Assembly: GCF_030269925.1 (NCBI RefSeq)
Contig: NC_085130.1
Span: 2,120,501-2,184,500 of the forward strand
Direction of reading: 5' to 3'
DNA length: 64,000 nt
Origin: Bombyx mori
Lineage: Eukaryota; Arthropoda; Insecta; Lepidoptera; Bombycidae
The translations under genes were made by a program, and so were the position numbers. Below, in pieces: positions 10,001 through 21,500 of this stretch; the stretch's first letter is position 1, and every line of letters starts with the position of its first letter. The notes below the pieces were generated by a model. It worked only from the letters and a program-made list of their open reading frames with translations. It had not been told where the DNA came from and searched no databases.

Positions 10001-12097
10001 AGTGGAACCCCGATTCTGGAGATTATTTGGGAACGTTTCGCGTGATTCATTCAAACAAATGGGATCTGTCGTGCGAAATGCGGAAACAGAGATGTTATAA
10101 ATACCGGTTCGTATTGATTTATTATTTATTAACTATAACTTAAGATGTTTTGGCGTCTTCGAATAACCCGCAAAATTATAATTTGCGTAATTACTGGTGG
10201 TAGGAACTCGTGTGAGTCCGCACGGGTAGGTACCACCACCCTGCCCATTTCTGCCGTGAAGCAGTAATGCGTTTCGGTTTGAAGGGTGGGGCAGCCGTTG
10301 TAACTACACTGAGACCTTAGAACTTAATCTCAAGGTGGGTGGCGCATTTACTTTGTAGATTTCTATGGGCTCCAGTAACCATTTAACACCAGGTGGGCTG
10401 TGAGCTCGTTCACACATCTAAGCAATAAAAATAATTTTTTTTTAGATAAAAATAGTTTCTAACATTGTCATGTCGTAGTTTGCAGAATTCACTACTAGAT
10501 TTCAATCCTATGATAGCAAAAAGTGTTCTCATTGCGATTCGCCGTTAGCGTTTCGTCAGTTAAAACTTAATTTCATATTGATTTTGTACACGTAATAAAA
10601 ACATACGACTGAGATGGTATGTAAAATTTGCGAATATCCTGGACAGCTTACCTTTATTGAAACGCCCTTTAATTATACTATACGAAAAATCTTTCGTTAG
10701 TACTCTTTGGAAAAGAGAAGATACTAGATAAATTTGCTGTTTTTTTTTTAAATTCAGGACTTGGCAAGGAATGTACTCGTGGACATCTTGGCGAAACATC
10801 GACGTGTTCACGATAGAAGGTGGAGAGGCAGTTCTTTGGACCGATTTTGTAGATTCAGGCAAGAATTTTGTTGAAGAAGAAGTTTGACCTCATAGTGAAG
10901 CAGATGAATAAAATTACAATTACAATTTTATAGGAAATCTTGATTATCACCTGTGGCCACGTGCTGCCGCAGTAGCCGAGAGACTGTGGTCAGATATAAT
11001 AGCGAACACTACACCAAATCCTGAAGTCTACGTGAGATTAGATTACCATAGGTAATTAAAATGTATGTCCTTTTATCATAAGTATGCCTTTCACTAGGTG
11101 GACCGATGTCCTTTTGAATCGGTCGCTATCGTTAACCTGGGGGAGGCTTAAGTCCAACAGAAGATTGGTCAGGAGGAAATCGCTGGACTCCCACCCTCCA
11201 CTGGGGATGGAGGGTGGGGCATGTCGGAGTCGAACCGACTAAAACCTCCTGTCGCTCAACAACCAACGTCCAAACCTCGCATGAGACAGAACTCATGAAG
11301 AGGCAAAGGGAGGAAAGTGAAGCGTTTAGTGCGGAGCACATCTCTCCCATCACCCTCCCCCCCTCGGGACAGTAGACGTCTAGGCTGGTGATGATAATAC
11401 TGCATACTTTATTATATTCAAAAGTTTTGGAGAAAACGGAAATGCCGCCACCCATCTCACAGCATGAGCTTTAAGTATTAGTTTTCCAGTACAATGGCTG
11501 ATCCACCCTTCAAATTGAAACTCATGATTACTTTGGCATCACATTACTACAGCGGCTCATAAGACGCCCCACCGCCAGACCACGCCAATTATTTTCTCAA
11601 TAACTTTTGGATTTGCTTTTCATTACACGATGTTGTTCGTGAACATGTGTTAAGTACCATTTTTTAATGCTTAGATGGGTGGATGAGCTCACGGCCCACC
11701 TCGTGTTAAGTGGTTATCGGAGCCCTTAGACGTCTATAACGTAAATGATGCCACCAACGTTAAGACATGAGTTCTAAGGTCTCACTTTCATAAGTATAAC
11801 GGCTGCCCCGCCTTTCAAACCGAAACGCATTACTGCTTCACACTACTTCACGGCAGAAATAGGCAGAGTAGTGGTACTAACCCGTGCGGACTCAAAAAAC
11901 GTCCTACCTATATCACTAGACTCCTATCTGCGGGATTCGAACATTGGCATGGTCGCATCATTAGTCGCATGGTTAATCATTTTAATTAAAAATCCTTTAA
12001 CAGATGGCGTATGCTACTTCGTGGTTTTAAAATGCAGCCAATTTGGCCGGTATGGTGCACTTTAAATCCTGGAACTTGTCTCAAGAAATTACAATAG
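4092..12097 (+). CDS. Type II membrane protein with GH20 hexosaminidase-like ectodomain (predicted pseudoenzyme)
   Basis: Proposed coding exons: 4092-4140, 4698-4908, 6010-6137, 6808-7152, 7279-7396, optional 7603-7617, 8103-8261, 8772-10106, 10758-10858, 10934-11051, 12004-12097. Splice phases agree at every junction and the stop is TAG, giving about 885-890 residues. ATG 4092 has a good context (AACCATGG). There is no signal peptide. A Ser/Asp-rich region is followed by a cysteine-rich block (NNRCKTECDCARC, CCGDPG, CGEPCSWKC), then one helix at about residues 299-323 (AFAGCLTIVILLAAVL), then the GH20 N-terminal cysteine motif (WECVENLCQ, CVLQCMGPQLWPYPIG) and the GH20 barrel. The C-terminal WRMLLRGF...WCTLNPGTC matches the family end. 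The fold and the type II layout resemble insect fused-lobes hexosaminidase. The family motif HLGGDEV reads HLSDGVF, and PAHAG reads APGPVG, so glycosidase activity is unlikely. Weak points are the GTGGAA donor at 6138, the GC donor at 10859 and the optional 15-nt exon. Confidence 0.72.
4298..4540 (-). mobile_element. Bm1 SINE, 5'-truncated
   Basis: Reverse-orientation Bm1 body within the first intron of the GH20-like gene, between the exons at 4092-4140 and 4698-4908. Confidence 0.85.
5032..5278 (+). mobile_element. Bm1 SINE, 5'-truncated
   Basis: Forward Bm1 body from CTGGTGGTAGGACC to AAGCAATAAATAAAAAA, in the second intron of the GH20-like gene. Confidence 0.85.
8298..8581 (-). mobile_element. 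RTE-type LINE tail insertion with 15-bp target-site duplication
   Basis: The element (8313-8566) is flanked by identical AATAACGGAGAGACA copies at 8298-8312 and 8567-8581. On the minus strand it encodes the LINE tail SGKRKRGRHRTTWRRSVE...TWEELEQTAQDRYKWK and ends in an ATG/GAT trinucleotide tail, as RTE elements do. It lies in the intron of the GH20-like gene just after the transmembrane exon. Confidence 0.85.
8772..10106 (+). CDS. Main GH20-domain exon of the hexosaminidase-like gene
   Basis: A 1335-nt exon between acceptor TTTACAG (ends 8771) and donor GTTCGT (10107). It encodes the N-terminal GH20 subdomain and most of the TIM barrel: YRGLMIDTGRNY (family LDTSRH), NTFHWRISDVTSFP (family FHWHLTDAQSFP), RGIRVLIEVAAPGPVG (family VIPEIDAPAHAG), DDIFHLSDGVF at 9787-9819 (family FHLGGDEV), and HSNKWDLSC (family HVDAWYLDC). 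The substrate-binding Arg after IDTG and the HW of FHW are kept. The general-acid Glu, its partner Asp, and the His of PAHAG are not. The reading frame is open throughout, so this is not obvious decay. An N-glycosylation sequon (NGT) fits a lumenal or extracellular domain. Confidence 0.85.
10165..10430 (+). mobile_element. Bm1 SINE, 5'-truncated
   Basis: Forward Bm1 from CCCGCAAAATTATAATTTGC to AAGCAATAAAA, in the intron between GH20 exons 8772-10106 and 10758-10858. Confidence 0.85.
11087..11460. repeat. GC-rich unidentified repeat-like segment
   Basis: GC-rich compared with its flanks, with degraded frames on both strands (for example PPPGRLKSNRR). It looks like a LINE fragment but matches nothing else in the window, so the family is left open. 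It is in the last intron of the GH20-like gene. Confidence 0.3.
11460..11645 (-). mobile_element. Old, diverged Bm1-like SINE
   Basis: Weak but ordered similarity to reverse Bm1: CCACCCTTCAAATTGAAAC, then CCGCCAG, then TTACACGATGTTGTTCGTGAAC. It is much more diverged than the other copies. Confidence 0.5.
11672..11910 (-). mobile_element. Bm1 SINE, 5'-truncated
   Basis: Reverse Bm1 body beginning TTTAATGCTTAGATGGGTGG, with a small internal duplication (CACACTACTTCACGG) near 11840. It lies about 100 bp before the last GH20 exon. Confidence 0.8.
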
Positions 12098-12189
12098 AAT
12101 TTGGAGGGAAAAATAATAGATTCCAATCGGACAGACCAACATGAAATTTAACTCGGATGCGTTCATCGCATGCATAAAACAAATTGCTT

Positions 12190-12424
12190 GCTCAATATAA
12201 ACTAAATCACTACATAGTATAAAACAAAGTCGCTTTCTCTGTCCCTATATCTGTCTGTCCCTATGTATACTTAAATCTTTAAAACTATGCAACGGATTTT
12301 GATGCGGTTTTTTTTTATAGAGTGATTGAAGAGGAAGGTTTATATGTATAATAACATCCATTAAATAGTGGAGAAATCAATAATAAATTACAATTTCCGA
12401 AGCGAAGCGAGGGCGCGTCGCTAG
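12190..12424 (+). mobile_element. Helitron-like non-autonomous element, 3' part
   Basis: Contains CGGATTTTGATGCGGTT and AACATCCATTAAATAGTGG, then ends in a GC-rich terminus GCGAAGCGAGGGCGCGTCG followed by CTAG and a T. That end structure fits Helitrons. The 5' end is not clear. It sits between the convergent 3' ends of the GH20-like and SLC36 genes. Confidence 0.55.
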
Positions 12425-12510
12425 TATTTAGATAAAATGGAAACAAAAATATACAATTTCGTACATTTAATTTTTAATTTCAACAAAACTCTCAACAACA
12501 ACAAAGAAAT

Positions 12511-15500
12511 CTATTTAAAAACCTCGTGAACGAGCGCTCTGGCATTGGTATACGTGCCGACAACACAGATTACCGCTCCAAATAATGCAACAATGATGCA
12601 CTTCCACATCCTCCACATTAAGAACCCCAGGCCTGGGTCGGTCCAGTCCAATGTGAGTTCAATGAAAGCTGGATACATGAAGCCCATGCTGGATAGGCAG
12701 AATGAGCCGATCTGGACGAAGGATAATGAAATTCGAGGCCTTAAGGATATAAAGTCTAACGATAGTAACGATTGTGAAGGGTGCTATTTTTTTTTATGCT
12801 TACGTTGGCCTGTTGTTAAGTGGTTACCGGAACCCATAGACATCTACAACGTAAATGCCGCCATCCACCTTGAGATATGATTTCTAAGGTCTCAGTATAG
12901 TTACAACGGCTGCCGCGCCCTTCAAACCGAAACGCAATACTGCTTCACGGCAGAAATAGGCATGGTGGTGGTATCTACCCGTGCGGACTGAAAAAACGTC
13001 CTACCACCAGTAATTACGCAAATTATAATTTTGCGGGTTTGATTTTTATTACAAGATTCTTTCACCGTGAAAGTCAATCGTGAATATTTGTTAAGTTCGT
13101 ATTTCTTTAGAAAAATTTGTACCCTCCTGCGGGATTCGAACACCGGTACATCGCTCAATATGAATGCACCGGACGTTTTATCCTTTAGACCACAACGACT
13201 TCTAGATTGCTATTCTAGACTGACATCATACATCCAAAGACACTTTAACGTTATTACTATCTATAGTGCGGTTTCTGTCTAGGATGATCGGACGACCACT
13301 GCAGAATAAGGTAGAATTCACACCCAAACGTCATTCCATCGATACGGCAGTTAATGCTTCGAGTAAATCATGGTGTTTATTAATTTTTCACTACCCAACA
13401 TATGATCAGTAATAACCATTGCTTATGGACTTCACAAGTCTTAGGGGACAGCTAAGGACCACTGCATGCCTGATGCTAAGGACCTTTCTCAAGCTTCGCT
13501 TGTGTTATAGTGATCAGAAAACTCCTATGGTACACGGTATCTTTTCAAATGTAATCTACTCCCGTCGCGATTGGTGTGATGGCAAAAAGGAGCCAAATAG
13601 ATCGTCTCGTATAATTTTTCAGCGTCCATGTCTGGTTAGTAAAAATCATAATGAAATAACTATAGCTACCGTTTTGAACTTACCAAAGCCGTTAGTTTGC
13701 TTATATTCGGAAACGTCACAGCTATTAAGGTGATTCCCGTTACGAATATTATTCTGTAGACTCGTTCCCACAGCCAATACTTCTGGGGTTGGTGTCTCTT
13801 TTTCAGATAATACCAAACCAGATCGAAGGGAACCCAAAAGTTGAGTGCAAAAGTCACGTATATCATCAACCCCATGAATACTTTCAGTGCTATTGGAAAT
13901 CTGTGGAAATAAACGCACAATTAATATATTTCCACTCTTGGCAGAGTGGTCGAGGTCATTAGTTCAGGTGGTGGTACGCTTTAGAAGACGTCGTCATTCC
14001 TTGCGTACCCCGGTCTTAATTGTGCACTCGTTGACGAGACCATTTAGAGCTAGCTGCCTTTATTTGGTTGATCTAGTATACAGCTGTAGGCCTTTTTTTT
14101 TTTTTTTTTTTTTTTGGCCGGGGGCCGAACCTTCTACGAGGTCCCCGCGCGCCCCTTATGCGCGTATGTGAGACTCAACGATCTGCAGGTGTTGAGAGCA
14201 CGGTGGGGCGATGTACCGCTTTCCGGTCGAGCGCGGTGTTCCACAGGGGTCTGTCCTGGGCCCCCTGCTGTGGAACATCGGCTACGACTGGGTCTTGCGG
14301 GGCGTCGTACGGGGTCCCCTCCCCGGGCTGAGCGTAATATGTTACGCCGACGACACGTTGGTCGTGGCTCCGGGGAGGGACTACCGGGAGTCTGCCCGTC
14401 TGGCGTGCGCAGGCGTGGCACACGTCGTCACAAGGATCCGACGGCTGGGACTCGAGGTGGCGCTCGACAAAACCCAGGCCCTGTTGTTTCACGGGCCGGG
14501 ACGAGCGCCGCCTCTGGGTGCCCACCTCGTGATCGGAGGCGTCCGCGTCGGGGTCGGGGTGACCGGTCTTCGGTACCTCGGCCTTGAACTGGATGGTCGG
14601 TGGAACTTCCGCGCTCACTTTGCGAAGTTGGGCCCTCGACTGATGGCGACGGCCGGCTCTTTGAGCCGGCTGCTTCCAAACGTCGGGGGTCCCGATCAGG
14701 TGGCGCGCCGCCTCTACATGGGGGTGGTGCGGTCGATGGCACTATACGGCGCGCCCGTATGGTGCCACGCCCTGACCCGCCAGAACGTCGCCGCGCTGCG
14801 ACGTCCGCAGCGCGCGATCGCGGTCAGGGCGATCCGAGGATACCGCACCGTCTCCTTCGAGGCGGCGTGCTTGCTCGCCGGGGCGCCACCCTGGGACCTG
14901 GAGGCGGAGGCGCTCGCTGCCGATTACCGGTGGCGTAGCGACCTCCGCTCTAGGGGGGAAGGGCGCCCCAGCGAAGGTGTAGTTCGAGCGCGGAGGCTCC
15001 ACTCTCGGCGGTCCGTGCTGGAGGCGTGGTCTCGCCGCTTGGCGGACCCGTCGGCCGGCCTCCGAACCGTCGAGGCGGTCCGCCCGGTTCTCGCGGACTG
15101 GGTGGGCCGCGACCGCGGATGCCTCACCTTCCGGCTAACGCAGATGCTTACCGGCCATGGTTGTTTCGGCCGGTACTTGCACAAGATAGCCGGAAGGGAA
15201 CCGACAGCGCAGTGCCACCACTGCGCGGACCGCGACGAGGAAGACACAGCGGAACACACGCTGGCGCGTTGCTCTGGATTCGACGAGCAACGCGCCGCCC
15301 TCGTCGCGGTCATTGGAGAGGACCTCTCGCTGCCGCGCGTCGTGGCTACGATGCTCGGCAGCGACGCGTCCTGGAAGGCGATGCTCGACTTCTGCGAGTC
15401 CACCATATCGCAGAAGGAGGCGGCGGAGCGAGAGAGGGAGAGCTCTTCCCTTTCCGCACCGATCCGTCGCCGTCGAGCCGGGGGCCGGAGGCGGGAATAC

Positions 15501-18500
15501 GCCCGTACGTCCCGGCCCCTGTAGGTGGCGGCCTCCCCCCGGTGAAGGTCAAGGGGCGACCTGAGGGGGTGAGGCCGCGCGGCGCGCTACCAGCACTCTA
15601 GCGCGCTGCCGTGGAGTGAATAGAGCGACCGGTCGACGGTGTATCGCGTCCCGACCCGGCAGGCTGGTTCTGGTCCAGCGGGGTATTCCGGGACACCAGC
15701 GGCACCGTCTGGGCGGCCCGACGGGCTGCCGTACCGAGACGGCCGACGTTTTAGAGCCTTCGATTCGCCTCGAAGGCTCCGTCGGCTGGGCGTCCTTGGG
15801 GTGAGCCGCGCCGTCTGGTTGTAGTGTTGACCGCGGTAGCCCCCCTACCTCATCCGGGTTCTGACCTCGGAGGGGATCGGACGTCGGGTGTAAGAGTGCA
15901 GAGGAGTCGTTTAGTGGGTGGGCTCTAAAATCCTTGGGCCCGCGGTCTGCTCACAACACCATGCAGATCGTTGAGTCTCACATACCCCGCGCGCCCCTTT
16001 TGCGCGGGGACCTCGTAGGAGGTTCGGCCCTCTACCCGAAAAAAAAAAAAAAAGGTGTTGAGAGCAGATCGCGGGCCCAAGAATTTTAGGGCCCACCCAC
16101 TAAACGACTCCCCTGCACTCTTACACCCGAGGTTCGATCCCCTCAGAGGCCAGAACCCGGATAAGGTAGGGGGGCTACCGCGGTCAACACTACAACCAGA
16201 CGGCGCGGCTCACCCCAAGGACGCCCAGCCGACGGAGCATTCGAGGCGAATCGAAGGCTCTGAAACGTCGGCCGTCTCGGTACGGCAGCCCGTCAGGCCG
16301 TCCAGATGGTGCCGCTGGTCTCCCGGAATACCCGGTTGGACCAGAACCAGCCTGTCGGGTCGGGACGCGATACACCGCCAACCGGTAGCAGCAGAATGCT
16401 GGTAGCGCGACGCGCGGCCTCTACCCCCTCAGGCCCTTCTCCGGCCCCCGGCTCGGCGGCGACGGATAGGTGCGGAGAGGGAGGAGCTCTCTCTCTCTCT
16501 CGTTCCGCCGCCTCCTTCTGTGAGATGGTGTTCTCGCAGAAGTCGAGCATCATTCCGATAGAGGCACCCGTCACGTGCGGACGTGCTCATCGACCACTCG
16601 TTCGCCCGGTCTTTGTTCGCCCGGCTTTTGTTAGCCCGGCCATTGTTCGCGCGGCCTGTGATCGTGATACATCTGCCGACCAAGTGTTTTTCCTGGAAGC
16701 TTTTATTTGTTTCGTTTTAGTTATTTTTGTGTTCGTGATACATTTGCCGACAAAGTGGTTTCCTGCAAGTATTTATTTGTTTTGTTTCTTTTTGTTATTT
16801 CTGATTTGTTTTGCTTTTTCTTTGTCCTGTAGTAATCGCGCCGCATTGCCACCTGTGTTCAATAGAACCGCTCAGGTCCGAGAAGTTGGGGCCTCGCCGC
16901 AAGGCGAGTGTTTTCAAGACCCGGGGCCGCCCCACCTGGGTACACAGCGATCATGGACGCTGTATTCGCGGAATTCCTCCGACTTCACCACCCACAGCTC
17001 GCCTCGGAGTTTTTGGCCTTCAAGGCCAATCACACTGCGAGCCCTCTCGAGGACTCCGCCGCGCTCGCTGCTCCTGCGTCGCCTGTACCTGCGTGCAAAG
17101 CTTCTGCATTGAGCAACGCAGCCTCCGTCGTGCCTGCCGCTCCCGTGTCGCCTATACTGGCGAGTAAAGCTGCTGCGTCGTCCGCTGTGACCATCGTTTC
17201 AGCTGAGCGATCATCCGCGGCCTCCGTCGCGCCCTCTAAAACACCTACACTTGCTTGTAGGTCGCCTGCACCCGCCTCCTCGTGCTCCGACTCTGACTCG
17301 GACATGGAGGTTGACCTCGCCCCCGCCTCATCGACGGATGGATTCACCCTGGTACAGAAGGGTAAGAAGCGTGCCGCGGAGTCCCGAGCTCCCGCGGCCG
17401 CTAAAATTAGCAAAGCCGCGAACGCGTCGCGCCCCCGCCCTCAGACTCCCGTTGCGCCCCCAGCCCGTGCCACTCCGTCGCCGCGTCCGGTGGCACAAAA
17501 TAAAACCCAGACCCCTCCCCCGGTTATCCTTCAGGAGAAGGCAGCTTGGGATCGAGTTTGCCTGGCCCTTAAGGCCAAAAATATAAATTTCACGAATGCC
17601 CGTAACCTCGCGAACGGCATTCAAATTAAGGTTCAAACACCCGACGACCATAGGGCCCTCTCTTCTTACCTCCGTAAGGAACGTATAAGTTTCCATACGT
17701 ATACGCTCCAGGAGGACCGCGAACTCCGCGTTGTAATACGCGGAATCCCTAAAGAGTTAGATGTAGAGCTCGTCAAGGCCGATCTGTTAGAACAGGGCTT
17801 TCCAGTGAATTCTGTGCACCGTATGCACACCGGTCGCGGTAGGGAGCCATATAATATGGTTCTAGTCACCCTCGAGCCTACCCCCGAGGGTAAGAAAATC
17901 TTCAACACACAGGCCGTCTGTAGGCTCTCCGGTATCGCCGTCGAAGCCCCCCATAAAAAAGGCACTCCTAGCCAGTGCCATAACTGTCAACTGTACGGGT
18001 ACTCTTCCCGTAACTGTCACGCGCGCCCCCGATGTGTTAAGTGTTTGGGCGATCACGCCACGGCCCTCTGCGCTCGCGACCAAAAAACCGCGACGGAACC
18101 GCCTAGCTGCGTCCTGTGTCAAACACAGGGTCACCCCGCAAATTACCGCGGATGCCCCCGAGCCCCGAAAATAAATCGCCGCGTCGCCCGCCAAAACCGC
18201 CTCCGAGCTTCCGGCCCAGACATCAAAGCCTCGGCACCCTCTGTGTCGCAGGCTAAGCCAGCGTTCGTTCCGGCGCCGGTGCCCAGTGTCTCGGCCTGGG
18301 CGAAACCGCTGCCGTATATGAACACGGCTACAATTCCCTCCTCCGCGATTCGTCCCGCCCCCGCGACTCGTCCCACCCCCGCGACTCGTCCCGCCCCCGC
18401 GACTCGTCCCTCTCCCGCGACTTGCCCTCCGACCGCGTCCGACAATCTCGCTTTAGCGATCGACTTCTTTCAGTCGATCAACTTTGAGCGCGTTAACGCT

Positions 18501-21500
18501 TTGGGCGACGCCATTCGCGCTGCCTCCACTGCACAACACTTTATCGCCGTTGTGCAAGAATACGCCGACGTATACGCGTCATTAAATACGTACGTCCTCC
18601 CCTCACTCCGCCGGTAATCAATGGCGTATATAAGTAGAGTAAAGCCCCTATCCGTAACGATAGGATTTTTTAACGCTTACGGTCTCGCAAATCAACGTAA
18701 TCAGGTTTCTGACTTTTTGCGTGACCATCAAATTGATATATTTTTAGTGCAGGAGACCCTACTTAAGCCCGCGCGCCGTGACCCTAAAATCGCGAACTAT
18801 AACATGGTCAGGAACGACAGGCTCTCTGCTCGTGGTGGTGGTACCGTCATTTACTATAGAAGAGCCCTGCATTGCGTCCCGCTCGATCCTCCCGCGCTCG
18901 CTAATATCGAAGCATCAGTGTGCCGAATCTCACTGACGGGACACGCGCCGATCGTTATCGCGTCCGTTTATCTTCCACCGGATAAGATCGTTCTAAGCAG
19001 TGATATCGAGGCGCTGCTCAGCATGGGGAGCTCTGTCATTCTGGCGGGCGACCTAAATTGTAAACACATCAGGTGGAACTCACACACCATAACCCCGAAT
19101 GGCAGGCGGCTTGACGCGTTAGTCGATGATCTCGCCTTCGATATCGTCGCTCCGCTAACCCCGACTCACTACCCGCTAAATATCGCACATCGACCGGATA
19201 TACTCGACATAGCGTTATTAAAAAACGTAACTCTGCGCTTACACTCGATCGAAGTCGTTTCAGAGTTAGATTCAGACCACCGTCCCGTCGTTATGAAGCT
19301 CGGTCGCGCTCCCGATTCCGTTCCCGTCACGAGGACTGTGGTGGATTGGCACACGCTGGGCGTCAGCCTGGCTGAATCTGATCCACCATCGCTCCCGTTT
19401 AGCCCGGACTCTACCCCGTCTCCTCAGGATACCGCTGAAGCCATAGACATCTTAACGTCACACATCACCTCGACATTAGATAGGTCATCGAAACAAGTTG
19501 TAGCGGAGGACTTCCTTCACCGCTTCAAATTGTCCGACGATATTAGGGAGCTCCTAAGAGCTAAGAACGCCTCAATACGCGCCTACGACAGGTATCCTAC
19601 CGCGGAAAATCGTATTCGAATGCGTGCCCTACAACGCGACGTAAAGTCTCGCATCGCCGAAGTCCGAGATGCCAGATGGTCTGATTTCTTAGAAGGACTC
19701 GCGCCCTCCCAAAGGTCTTACTACCGCTTAGCTCGTACTCTCAAATCGGATACGGTAGTAACTATGCCCCCCCTCGTAGGCCCCTCAGGCCGACTCGCGG
19801 CGTTCGATGATGACGAAAAAGCAGAGCTGCTGGCCGATACATTGCAAACCCAGTGTACGCCCAGCACTCAATCCGTGGACCCTGTTCATGTAGAATTAGT
19901 AGACAGTGAGGTAGAACGCAGAGCCTCGTTGCCACCCTCGGATGCGTTACCACCCGTCACCCCGATGGAAGTTAAAGACTTGATCAAAGACCTACGTCCT
20001 CGCAAGGCTCCCGGTTCCGACGGTATATCCAACCGCGTTATTAAACTTCTACCCGTCCAACTCATCGTGATGTTGGCATCTATTTTCAATGCCGCTATGG
20101 CGAACTGTATCTTTCCCGCGATGTGGAAAGAAGCGGACGTTATCGGCATACATAAACCCGGTAAACCAAAAAATCATCCGACGAGCTACCGCCCGATCAG
20201 CCTCCTCATGTCTCTAGGCAAACTGTATGAGCGTCTGCTCTACAAACGCCTCAGAGACTTCGTCTCATCCAAGGGCATTCTCATCGATGAACAATTCGGA
20301 TTCCGTACAAATCACTCATGCGTTCAACAGGTGCACCGCCTCACGGAGCACATTCTTGTGGGGCTTAATCGACCAAAACCGTTATACACGGGAGCTCTCT
20401 TCTTCGACGTCGCAAAAGCGTTCGACAAAGTCTGGCACAACGGTTTGATTTTCAAACTATTCAACATGGGCGTGCCGGATAGTCTCGTGCTCATCATACG
20501 GGACTTCTTGTCGAACCGCTCTTTTCGATATCGAGTCGAGGGAACCCGCTCCTCCCCACGACCTCTCACAGCTGGAGTCCCGCAAGGCTCTGTCCTCTCA
20601 CCCCTCCTATTTAGTTTATTCGTTAACGATATTCCCCGGTCGCCGCCGACCCATTTAGCTTTATTCGCCGACGACACGACTGTTTACTATTCCAGTAGAA
20701 ACAAGTCCCTAATCGCGAAGAAGCTTCAGAGCGCAGCCCTAGCCCTAGGACAGTGGTTCCGAAAATGGCGCATAGACATCAACCCAGCGAAAAGTACTGC
20801 GGTGCTATTTCAGAGGGGAAGCTCCACACGGATTTCCTCCCGTATTAGGACGAGGAATCTCACACCCCCGATTACTCTCTTTAGTCAATCCATACCCTGG
20901 GCCAGGAAGGTCAAGTACCTGGGCGTTACCCTGGATGCATCGATGACATTCCGCCCGCATATAAAATCAGTCCGTGACCGTGCCGCGTTTATTCTCAGTA
21001 GACTCTACCCCATGATCTGTAAGCGGAGTAAAATGTCCCTTCGGAACAAGGTGACACTTTACAAAACTTGCATAAGGCCCGTCATGACTTACGCGAGTGT
21101 GGTGTTCGCTCACGCGGCCCGCACACACATAGACACCCTTCAATCTCTACAATCCCGCTTTTGCAGGTTAGCCGTCGGAGCTCCGTGGTTCGTGAGGAAC
21201 GTTGACCTACACGACGACCTGGGCCTCGAATCTATACAGAAATACATGAAGTCAGCGTCGGAACGGTACTTCGATAAGGCTATGCGTCATGATAATCGCC
21301 TTATCGTAGCCGCCGCTGACTACTCCCCGAATCCTGATCATGCAGGAGCCAGTCACCGTCGACGCCCTAGACATGTCCTTACGGATCCATCAGATCCAAT
21401 AACCTTTGCATTAGACGCCTTCAGCTCTAACACTAGGAGCAGGCTTAGGGACCTCGGTAACCGTACTCGTCGAACTCGACAAAGAGTTCGCCGTGCAACC

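Noticed and set aside
8881..10143. Intact chitin-degrading hexosaminidase
   Set aside because: The Asp-Glu catalytic pair and the active-site His are not present, so an active enzyme is not supported.
14114..15601. Several long frames on both strands overlapping R1 copy B
   Set aside because: High GC makes stop codons rare in every frame; only the frame with RGVPQGSVLGP and CYADD has domain support.
17030..18445. Minus-strand Ala/Gly-rich frames across jockey ORF1
   Set aside because: They are complements of the Ala/Pro-rich coding frame. The same shadows recur in copy 2.
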